64,000 bases of DNA, taken from the NCBI GenBank assembly GCA_035041965.1, contig JAPYMA010000194.1, forward strand, positions 1 to 64,000. Reading direction: 5' to 3'. Shown piece by piece: positions 36,294-45,721 of the stretch. The position numbers and the translations under genes were made by a program. Numbering within the stretch: position 1 is the stretch's first letter; every line of letters starts with the position of its first letter. The notes beneath the pieces are model-generated. The model had not been told where the DNA came from and did not search any database. It worked only from the letters and a program-made list of their open reading frames with translations. This DNA comes from Anisakis pegreffii (lineage: Eukaryota; Nematoda; Chromadorea; Rhabditida; Anisakidae).

Positions 36294-38250
36294 ATGTTCT
36301 TGCAAAGAAATTACATAATACTACTTTGTGGGTTTGTGATCGTTTCGATCGCTTGGCTGGCTTTCATTAATAACGTTTCGATCGCTTGGCTGACTTTCAA
36401 TCTACTGGTGGAAAATGCAAAAAGTGATAAAGGTGAGTAATTATTGGTGCTGAAAGGGTTTGGTTCAATTCGATCAACCCGCCGTCACAAGAAGCTTACA
36501 AGTAGTAGGGGCCTTGAATAAAAATACTTCGAACGATTGCATAACCGGAGCTTTGTCGTATCAATTGCACTCGAGTTTATTTGGCAGCTGCGTGGGATTT
36601 GAAATCGAGCGTGCCTGCGATTGATCAAGTGGTAGATGTGAAAGGAAACACTCGTCGCTGTTTCATCATTATACTCGAAATCTGAATTGCCGAAATGTTG
36701 ATCCAGTAATTTATAAGGTTCATAAACCTACAAAAGACAGTAAAAAATGGTTCTTAAACCTGTAAATATCTTCATACTGATGGCAGACCAGAAAATTTAC
36801 TCCATATTCACTTTCAGCTTCTGCAGCTACAGAACGGAGAATTTTATGTTGGATTATGACTGGTAAACAGTTTCATACTGAAAGAGCGCTTGTAATCAAA
36901 GAAACTTGGCCAAAACGTTGTGACAAGTAGAACAATTTCTTGATCAACTCTTAATCTATTCCATATCTGTTTATCGTCATGCAACCGACAATCTTAATTA
37001 ATCATATACTTTTCAGGTCAAAGGTCTCTTTAGAAACTCTAAAGAGGAGTTAGCTGTAAATAGATTTCTAAAATTTTCAGTACCATTCATATCACGTTCA
37101 AAGCAATCACTTCCTTTGTTTGCTTTATTCCACTGTATTTCCAATAAAATTCTGTCAAACGCTCGGTTCTTTTCATGCAAAATTGTCTGTTATTCTACGA
37201 ATAACGATGTCAGAAATGGGATCGAGGCATTTATCGTTGAGTGAATCACATTATATTAGACACTATTAGAGCAAACAATAATTTTCAACCGAATGTTCAT
37301 TAAAACGTAAAACTTTCTCTGAATAGTTTATAAACTTTTGAAAGTTGAATAACAGAACTTTTAAGGTACGTTTTCATGTCAGATGAAGAGGATGCGACAT
37401 TACCAGCGATAAATTTGAACACTTCAACTGGACGTGAAGCATTGTGGACGAAAACGAGACGGGCGATGAGTTATTTATATGAACGATATTATGATAAGTT
37501 CGACTGGTTTCTGAAAACCGATGACGATACCTATGTGATCATGGAGAATCTGAGGTAACTGCTTGCTTTTTTGATGTGCTCAAGTACCGCTTAGGTTCAT
37601 GGTAGTAGAGCGCCCATCTTGTAGTTGGCGTGTCGCTATTTCGAATATCATCTGCAAGGGAAAGTTTTACTCGAAACCAAATGGTTTACCAATATCGTCA
37701 CCAAGCTTGGGCCAGGCTATGATTTGCCTTATTTGCCTTATTAATTCTGCGATGATTTGCTTGAATTTACTTGAATTTACCTTGATTTGCTTGAAGAAAG
37801 ATCTGGTCACACTGAAGGATAAATTATCCCGGTAAACTACAGATCATTCCTGGCTTCAAAAGACCCGAATGAGTCTTCTTATTTCGGATGTGCGATACGA
37901 CGGGATGGTTTGAAAGAAGGATTTATGAGCGGAGGCGGCGGTTATGTTCTTTCCAAGAGTGCACTCAAAGTATTTGTGGTGGAAGGAATGGAGGTTAAGT
38001 TGAAAGATCAATAAGTTCTAATCTGTCAGCTAATAACTTTTTTGCGTTGGTTTAGCGGTCGAACGCATGTATCACTGATGGTCTGCACGAGGATGTAGAA
38101 GTGGCAAAATGTCTTCAAAATTTTGGTGTTGAAGCATCAGATACAAGAGATGAATATGGACGTCATAGGTTTGATGTGACATCTTTCATTACTACTCATC
38201 AACTCATTGATGTCATTCAACAACTTGATTTGAAACAATTTCGAAAATGA
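36294..38250 (+). CDS. C1GALT1: Core-1 beta-1,3-galactosyltransferase-like protein (C1GALT1/T-synthase family)
   Basis: Exons 36294-36432, 36818-36926, 37366-37554, 37843-37993 and 38056-38250 join in frame (260 aa). The family adds Gal to GalNAc-Ser/Thr on mucin-type glycoproteins in the Golgi lumen. Visible are an N-terminal signal anchor (type II membrane protein; IILLCGFVIVSIAWLAF), the motif RRILCWIMTG, the YVFMSDEED strand, WFLKTDDDTYVIMENLR with the DxD-type metal site, YFGCAIRRDGLKEGFMSGGGGYVLS, and HEDVEVAKCLQNFGVEASDTRDEYGR. Exon 2 has a second in-phase acceptor nine bases downstream. The frame stops at 38250, about 100 residues short of usual family length. Exons resembling the missing end follow (next entry), but no phase-consistent junction was found. 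Confidence 0.87.
37587..37750 (+). mobile_element. tRNA-derived SINE copy in galactosyltransferase intron
   Basis: Same element as at 34773-34940, lying between exons 37366-37554 and 37843-37993. Its 3' end is followed by repeated GATTTGCTTGAATTTAC strings, a possible simple-repeat tail. Confidence 0.7.
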
Positions 38251-38398
38251 ATACGTCCATCTAAATCCAACGAGACAGATACGATAATATGATCAGCGAT
38301 TTTTGATCGACATGAACCAAAATTGTGGTCAACTGTTCTTTACAATGAATTGTTCTAAATGAGATTAGTTGTTGTTTATGTAGTGATCGATTTTTAAG

Positions 38399-38885
38399 GT
38401 TTATACCCATTGAGTTAGAAAAAGTTTTAAGTTCGGTAATCGGTGATGCAAATATGGACTGGTTCAAAGCTTGGTCGAAATATCCACTGAAAAAGGTGAG
38501 AATATCTCAAGAGATTACCGAAATAAGCATTTAAAGCTATAATCATATTGAAGTTCTTTTGTATTCCATTCACCGCAATGTATGTGAAAAAAATGGATTG
38601 AATATTTAGGCCGCTGAAGGAGTGAGTGATGATCTGATAACGGTGCACTACGTGTCACCGCAAATGATGCGATTATTTGAATTCCTTATTTACAATCTCA
38701 GGAGGTGCATTTTGCAAACTATTATACTTGTATTGGTTTGGTGGTTTGTCATAAGGAACGAAGTCTTTTTTGACGGAAGAAAAATATTTGACGGTAATCA
38801 AAGAGTCTTCCTTATAAACTGCAATTGCATTTGTTGGATTTTTCGTCTTTCAAACTCTGCTGTTTCAGAAATTGAAAAGGACTAA
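38399..38885 (+). CDS. Possible 3' exons of the galactosyltransferase-like gene
   Basis: Exons 38399-38495 and 38610-38885. The first encodes WFKAWSKYPLKK and the second AAEGVSDDLITVHYVSPQMM followed by EFLIYNLR, which correspond to the usual family C-terminus (an aromatic-rich segment, then SFHYV...EYLIYHLRPYG). The second exon then runs into a hydrophobic stretch (ILQTIILVLVWWFVI) and stops at 38885. They share one frame, but the entry phase (two bases carried over) does not match the exon ending 38250. They may belong to an alternative transcript, or the gene may be damaged. Confidence 0.5.
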
Positions 38886-39609
38886 ACAAATGAGGGGAGC
38901 ACTGTACTTTTTATGCGATTTTATACGGAACTCGATTAGCGATGCATTGATGGAATGAACTGTGATGAAAAATGTGTCATGAAATTATTTAGTATTACTT
39001 TCACTAAAAAAAATCATAGGAATCCACTTGATGACCACATATGATACTGTACATGCTTTTGATGATTGCTCAATGCCGAACAGAAGAAATGATATCACTT
39101 CAAAAGATTGTCACTTTCATGAGCATCAAATAAAAAATATCTGTCACTCGTCCGCAATGATCCCGTCCATTTCGTTGAGATACACCGAATTTTTTCACCT
39201 CCTTTAAAGATGCACTTATTTGTCTATCAGAGAGTTTTCATCGAGCCTGGAATTGCTGTGCATTTATAATTTACTGTGGTGCAGATTTGCAGTCATCAAC
39301 ATTAGATCATCATTGTTATCGCATTCGCAATACGATGCTCGACGAGAGTGGGTGTAGTTGTTTCAGCGTTTCATTTCGTTTATAGCCGTGCTTCTCTTAT
39401 GCAGAAATTCCCACTGAGGAAAAATTCGAGCAGAGCGGGTGAGAATGTTTCCTTCAAGCTCTTTCCAGTCGTTTAGTAATGCTTTTTCAACCGTAGAAGG
39501 TGATCCTTTTGATATTAGCGACGAACTCTTAATAGTGAATCTGTTTCGTCACTGAAGCAATCCAGTGATAATCAAATCAAATTGCTGGAGGAGAGTGGAA
39601 CGGCGATTT
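38886..39609. other. Stretch with no firm gene
   Basis: Mostly AT-rich. A small frame at 39445-39534, MFPSSSFQSFSNAFSTVEG then DPFDISDELLI, ends at a possible GTGAAT donor and could be a first exon. I could not find a partner exon in phase, so it is only noted here. Confidence 0.35.
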
Positions 39610-39617
39610 CCTATAAG

Positions 39618-40604
39618 GCAGGGATCGGCAAACCACGGCCCGCGGGCCAAAATTGGCCCACCAGATAAATTTGAGAATTTGATTTTGAAGGGCTAAAGGA
39701 GGTTTCGAATTACACTGAGAATTTCCGACATAGAATTTTCTATGTCGAAATTTTCTGGCGGGCTAAAAGTGTGTCGCCGACATGTACATTTTCTTGATCC
39801 ATCTGTACTCATCTGAGCATGTTATCCAAAAATCATGCACGGATTCTGCTTTCTTGAGCTCATCACTGACAGCAGAGGTTGCTTGGAAATCAATAAGCTC
39901 CAACTGAAATGCGGCCTCATCCAACGAGGGGATGGTTTCTTTAGCCAGGGATAATATATCCGCATTTCGGACAGCGAAAGGGTCACGAACAAAAACGATG
40001 ATGTCCCTTGGGATGGAGTAGTCGTCAAATCTGGACTCGAAGTCGGCCTGTAGCTGTTTGATGAAATTCACCATTATATCTGTCACTTGTCCCCGTGCCC
40101 GTGATTTCAGTGTACTGAAGTGCAGGAGCCTGCCACTTGTTATGTCTGACTGGAACAACTCCAGTTTCTTGGTGAACGATTCAAGCTTTTCAACCATGTC
40201 CACAATGGTTTTGCCATTCCCCTGCAGCCGAAGGTTAAGATGGCTGGTTCAGATGACCAAAAACGTCAGTCAAAAATACCACGTTAGACAAGGATATTTC
40301 ATCTTGTAGAAAGGCAAGGTGGTCGTTTGCAATTCGCGTCTTGCTTAGGCTCAGGAAGGTCTTGTCCTCATCCAGTAGTGCCCAGAAGCGCTTCAGCGCT
40401 TGGCCTTTACTTAATCAGCGCACTTCGTTGTGGAGCTACTTCGCTTGGACTATTTCACGATTTTTGCAGCAAGCCTAAGCTCATATATAATGGAAAACAT
40501 GTTCGACAAAAATAAGGAAAAAACAATAAAAAACATTGGCCCGGCCCGCCAATCAGTTACTCGGAGAAAATTTGTCCCGACGTCCAACCAACTTGCCGAC
40601 CCCT
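39618..40604 (-). mobile_element. Decayed hAT-superfamily transposon with 8-bp target duplication
   Basis: Flanked by the direct repeat CCTATAAG (39610-39617 and 40605-40612), the 8-bp duplication typical of hAT. Ends are inverted: CAGGGATCGGCAAAC on the left, and ACTTGCCGACCCCT on the right, which is its complement with one mismatch over the core. Inside, on the minus strand, is a transposase remnant: QALKRFWALLDE, VVFLTDVFGHLN, then the frame 40203-39763 with VEKLESFTKKLELFQSDI and FDDYSIPRDIIVFVRDPF. These are the C-terminal hallmarks of hAT transposases domesticated in GTF2IRD2/ZBED5/FAM200-type proteins. There is at least one frameshift (near 40235), and the N-terminal zinc finger and catalytic start are absent. 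Confidence 0.85.
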
Positions 40605-40612
40605 CCTATAAG

Positions 40613-42030
40613 GTGAAAAATGAAGCGGTACACTTTGCGATTTGTAACAACATATTGAGCATGTTCAATGCACTCAGAGACAAGTAGATTGAGAACGAAA
40701 TGAATGAAATTTTAATGAAATAAAATGATAAAATTAAAAATATAGAAAACGATCAAAAAATATGAAAGTATAAGCAGAACAACACCGAGAAGCACATTCT
40801 CATAAATATACACACAGCACACAAGCGAAATGAAACTGAACGAGAACAGCAAAATGTAAACAAATACAAGTGATAGGACAACAATACACTTAAATAATTA
40901 ATTCTGAAATCAGCTGACTATGAAAGTACCTGAATTCCTACCCATTCTCTGCCATCGGTTACAACTGAACCGGAAAAATGCGAATTTCTTGTAACCGTTC
41001 GATCCAGCAAAACCTCTAGATTCAGAATATTAAAAATTTTGCTGAGCAATTTGGCTTTGTTGAGGAGATATAGGCATTTTATTAATCCTATCTCGGGTGC
41101 CATTCCAAGGCTACCGTAAGCTCAAGTTTGCCCACTAACATATGAATTTTTTTGCATCAGTCGATCCAGCTGGATCTCTTCATTCGGAAAAATATATATT
41201 TTGTCGAGCGATTTTGTTATCTTGAGCAGACATAGCCATTTTCTGGAGATAGTCTCAATTGAATAGCGCAGTCGCGCTCATTCATACAAATTGATTACTA
41301 TAGAGCAATCAATACAATCATATTAGCAATAGGCGGATTGCGATCTTCCTGCTAACCGTCTTCTCAGGTTTGCCCGGAAACATGCGAACTCTTTTAACCG
41401 TTCGATCCAGCAAAACCTCTAGATTCAGAATATTAAAAATTTTGCTGAGCAATTAAGCTTCAGTTTACGGTATGCTCGAAGATGTCAAACCGTATATCGT
41501 TGAGAAAATGACTGTTTTTCCTCAAGGGAACAGAATCAACGAAGCAAGGGTATGTTTTTCTGAATTTAGAAATTCCGCTGGATCGATTGATGGACGAATT
41601 ATCGTATGTTACTTTGCAATCTTGAGGGTACAGTGTGCTCGAAAATGGCAAGCCGTTTATCATAGACGAAATAGCTATATCTCCTCAGAAAAGCGAAGTC
41701 GCTCGGCCAAAAATGTGTTTTTCTGAATCTGGTGATTCTGAGCAATCGAGTGTTGCGAGTAATGAAACATCATGGAAATTAGACAGCTCTTCATCTGCAA
41801 TCTATCCTTTACTGGCGTTCTCTCGTCATTTTTTACATCTCAATCTCATGGTGCGTCACTACTCTGTATTCTCGATTTGCTGATTGAATTACTGTTCAAG
41901 AGGCTGGTGATGATTTTCTCAATCACTTCAGATGCATCACTGAATCACTCTCATCTTTAATTCTTAGCTGCATTCATTGCCTTCACTCGCACGTTATATA
42001 AATTTTGGTTTCTGATGGAATGATGTGCAG
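40613..42030. other. Repeat mosaic downstream of the hAT element
   Basis: 40975-41052 and 41383-41455 are near copies of each other (both contain CCGTTCGATCCAGCAAAACC and CTAGATTCAGAATATT). 41028-41312 is a duplicate of 33895-34165. 41460-41760 holds diverged units of the 235-bp family. Open frames across 41472-41883 change between repeat copies and are not treated as genes. Confidence 0.65.
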
Positions 42031-42178
42031 AAAACGAGTTGGCACAGCTCGGCAAAATTGATGAGATGCAAGTTGCCTACTGTAATCTTGATAATCTTCA
42101 AATGCGATTGCATAATGCTGATATAAGAATTGCTGAAGCAATTCATGCATTGCGAATCCACAAGCTTTCAGTTACGTA
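42031..42178 (+). CDS. Candidate terminal exon encoding a coiled-coil helix
   Basis: Follows a GATGTGCAG acceptor and encodes about 48 residues with heptad-like spacing: NELAQLGKIDEMQV, LDNLQMRLHNADIRIAEAI, HALRIHKLSVT, then TAA. Composition is that of a real protein helix. I could not identify upstream exons; the frame needs one base carried over. A distant likeness to the coiled coil of Mediator subunit MED4 was considered, but nothing else supports it. Confidence 0.4.
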
Positions 42179-42517
42179 AATTTTGCAGGGAAGCAATGGT
42201 CAGTCTCACTGTAAGTTTGAGGATAGTCTTAGTTTGAAAATGATGCTGATGATATTACTTCTTGTAGGTTAACAAATACGTTGATCATTCCTAATGCAAT
42301 GCAATGAAATGAACAGCAACGTAATAACTCAGTTCTACGTGATACTTCAGGCATTCAACAATTTCTCGGCAACCAGTGAAAGTCTTTCGACAAAATAGAA
42401 ATTTTCTGAAGTTAGAGAATTTGGGGAAGTCGCGTATATAAAGAAACGATCAGTTTTCAGCGCACGTAATGCGAAACTGATCTGATCTTAACACAACCAT
42501 TCGCGGATGCTGAACGG

Positions 42518-42695
42518 CCTCGGCAATAGCTCAGAGGTACAATCCCAATTGGTAATTGGTACGTTGCGGGTTCGACTCCCTTTGGCGGAGGAAAGTTTGG
42601 CTCAAAACCGACTGGTGTATCAATGTCATTGATGGTGCGAAACTGAGCCAGGGTATAATTTGGCTTGTATCTAATCAGCTATTTATTAGTGAGCG
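42518..42695 (+). mobile_element. Full-length-looking tRNA-derived SINE
   Basis: The head carries clear RNA polymerase III promoter boxes: TAGCTCAGAGG (box A) at about 42527 and GGTTCGACTCC (box B) at about 42569. It is followed by the family body GGCTCAAAACCGACTGGTG, GAGCCAGGGTATAATTTGGC and TTGTATCTAATCAGCTATTT. The acceptor arms do not pair, so it is not a working tRNA gene. Related copies are at 22976, 34773 and 37587. Confidence 0.75.
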
Positions 42696-43030
42696 TAGTG
42701 TGTTCTGTCGCTTTGGAACATTTTCCAATTGGAAGTTCTGCGCAAATTTTACTTCGTCACATTTGAATAAAAGTGATTAAAGCGAGAGCAGTCAAACCGA
42801 AAGTGTGTAAGTCGCGCGATGTGTCAAAGTGAGAATTGTAAGGCTAATGGGCGGATTGTTCATATGAGTTTCGTGGTTTTTCAGAAGCGGTTTGCCTGAC
42901 TTCATTAAACGAAAAGGTCGTTGATATTTTTTGAATTAAGACCTCTCCACATTATTGGTTGTAAACAATCGAAGTGAGTGAAATATTGGGTGCAATGAGA
43001 AATTCCCTCTAAAAAGATTTTATCCTTCCA

Positions 43031-44330
43031 ATGGAATTCCCACCATTCACCAAAAATCAACTTCAACTGCAGATGTTGGTGGGTAAGTGCTGATTATTTA
43101 GAGTAGACTGTCAATCATTTCATTGATGTTAAAATTTAGACCCTTGAGTTGCTACCATGTCTAATCATTACTCCAGTCGAGTTGGAGAACGACCTGCCAA
43201 ATCTCTTCATTACCGAAATGATCATGCCTGATGAGGTAAACGCTTACATCACAATCAGTCTGTTCTGTGATCAATGAATACTGTTCACGATTTCCATGGA
43301 AATTCTGTTCGATTACTCCTAACACTGAATGCGTTACGATCACTTAACTCAGACATTGCAATAAGATCATGCCATTGCAGCTGATGGGTGATTTTATTGT
43401 GAGGATTTCTTGCAGTGATTAAAAGATATTTTAGGACTTACACTGTTCAAAACTTCACAATAATGGTCATGCCCGTGAATATTTTAATTCACATATCTGA
43501 TGTTTATTCCTCAAGTGTGCCTTGATAAGACTCAACGCTACTTGCAAAACACTCACAATTATTGGAATTCTCCATGAAACTGACGTGCAGAGTGAATCGC
43601 TTGCTAAAGTTATCTTTTCCAGATTTGTTAGCTGCCCACTAAATGAACTCTTGTGAACTAGGTAGTAGTCGATGAGCGATCCTGATTTACAGATCGATTT
43701 GGATACAGACGATGACCGAATGGGTGTTGTAAAAGAAGGCGAAAAATACGTGAAGCGAATCAATACGCTTGGTGGTGCCTCAAATTGTTTGCAAATAGTA
43801 GATGAAAAAGCATGGTCACGTTATATACCTCCACCTAGGTAGACTAACACCTAAGTTTTCGTGATCAAATAATTCAAGCACCGTCTTTGCTCATGTAAAC
43901 AAAAATCTCATAACTGCTTCATTTCAGACCCCATGCTGAACTCTAATGCATTCGACTCATTGAGGGACTGATCGTGTCGTGGAAAAAATGTTATGATACG
44001 ATCGGCAATCATCAACCCCAACGCGATTTCTATTCATTTGTTATCAATTGAAATTTTTTGCCCAAACGGTTTTGCTTAATTGTGAACGCATTGTTTTTCA
44101 GACACTTCATCATTCCGCTGTTGTTATTTTTTGTACATACACATGTTCCTAATGAAACTTTGAAGCATGCAAATTCAGCCGAATCTTCAGCATCAGTATT
44201 ATCTCATCACGGTTTTCATCAATATTTCGAAACTCGAGCTGACGGAGCTCCCGGACGTGAAAACCACTGCTTTAAGGGCATGCGCCTACCACTTGCCGGT
44301 CCAATGAAATGCTCAATCTGGTGTTCATAG
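43031..44330 (+). CDS. Small unknown gene, four exons, two possible 3' ends
   Basis: Exons 43031-43078, 43140-43235 and 43693-43838 join in frame from the first ATG and encode MEFPPFTKNQLQLQML, TPVELENDLPNLFITEM and IDLDTDDDRMGVVKEGEKY...WSRYIPPPR. The third exon can join, in the same phase, either to 43928-43946 (ends PHAEL, 102 aa) or to 44102-44330 (172 aa; adds a hydrophobic segment IIPLLLFFVHTHV, then a His/Ser-rich, Cys-containing tail). I do not recognise the family. The first exon uses a GTGGGT donor in preference to a stronger GTAAGT four bases later, which would break the frame; that is the weakest point. Confidence 0.45.
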
Positions 44331-45721
44331 AACCGTAACAATTTTCCAGGTGTGCATCATTGCTTAAATCATAACAGAGTGCTGTACTCTGCGTTATACT
44401 CACTAAGAACTGTGATACATTCTCAAAACAGACACTGAGTTCCGTAGCCTTTCAACTATTTCTCAAAATAACTGAACAATCCGACAACAACGACCACCGC
44501 CTGTCACAACAAAACACCTCACCGCCCATGTCCAGCCCACATGCACCATCGTAATCTAACTTTTAACAGCTTATGCGTCAGAACTGATTTGCTCCCAAAA
44601 CTGTAGTTCAGCAACCGTGACAAAACCAAATACCTATATTGCAGTTAAATTCCCTTACACTCATCTCACAAAACCACAAAGCTCGCTGCCTAGACAACCC
44701 TAAACACAGTGAGACTGACGGATAGTGTCAACTTCATCACAATGCCGATATATAGTGTGGGGACACAAGTAAAAACATTTATTCAACTGTCACGCCACGG
44801 GGCTTTCGTGTTTTGGAAATTAGTTCATTCTCAGCATAGGCATAAACTTGAGGCAACTCAATGATCAGCTCAATATAGTCGATAGTGCTGGCTTGTGCAG
44901 AACCTAAAAGAAGTTTCTGATTCAGAAGTACCACATTCGGAACACCGCAGAATCACATCGAGCAGTGCTCCCGTTCACTATCCGTGGCGCGACGGTATAA
45001 TAATATAGCATGAATGAAATAAGCACGAATAAAAAGACAGTAATAATCAACGCAATAAAAACAGCAAACACAATAAAAACATAAAATAAGAACAATAAAC
45101 CCACGACCCAATAATCAACAACAAATGGATGATACATAAGACAACACGTTCACGAAAACACCGATGCAACAAAACAACAACACATCATGAGCACAATCAA
45201 GCGAATATGCTGCTGCACAATAATTTTCAATGATTAAACCAATCGAACAATCCAAACTCGGATGGCATCAACATTTTATAAAAGTTTACGGTGAAATTGG
45301 TTTCCTTAATGCGTCGTACAAATCCCCAACGACTTTATCGATCAACACTCGCATGGCCATATTTGTTCCCGATTCGGATCACGTTATGGTGCTACATACA
45401 GCTAACTACGGCTTTCATTTATCTCACAATGTGTGCTCCCAGTTCTAATCAGTTTTCATAGACGAATAGAAATTAATTTCGCAATAGATCGTCGATTTTG
45501 ATCTCTACAACTCGGCACATCCAAGCCTCAAGGGAATGTGTGCTGTCAGCCAAGAGAGATGCACAACCTTTGAGCATAAACTCGATCGCAGCTACCCAGT
45601 GTGGAATAAAAGCTCTTGAGAATAGTCAATTGTTAATGACAAGGGTGATAACCTCCGAACTTTGTAGTAATCAAACATCCTCCGACTAAAAGGAAGAAGC
45701 AACGAAACCTTTATCCCAGCT
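44331..45721. other. Non-coding stretch
   Basis: AT-rich sequence before the tandem array. The frame at 45230-45448 looks random and has no splice signals that fit. Nothing else was seen. Confidence 0.5.

Noticed and set aside
41472..41883. Overlapping plus-strand frames of 82-84 codons
   Set aside because: They lie in diverged units of the 235-bp repeat and are not conserved from unit to unit.
42031..42300. MED4 Mediator subunit
   Set aside because: The coiled coil is loosely similar, but the continuation would need a 13-base intron and the conserved MED4 C-terminal motif was not found.
42518..42600. Functional tRNA gene
   Set aside because: Box A and box B are good, but there is no acceptor-stem or anticodon-stem pairing, and the sequence continues into a body shared with other dispersed copies, so it is a SINE head.
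43467..43763. 98-codon minus-strand frame
   Set aside because: It is largely antisense to the better-supported plus-strand exon at 43693-43838.
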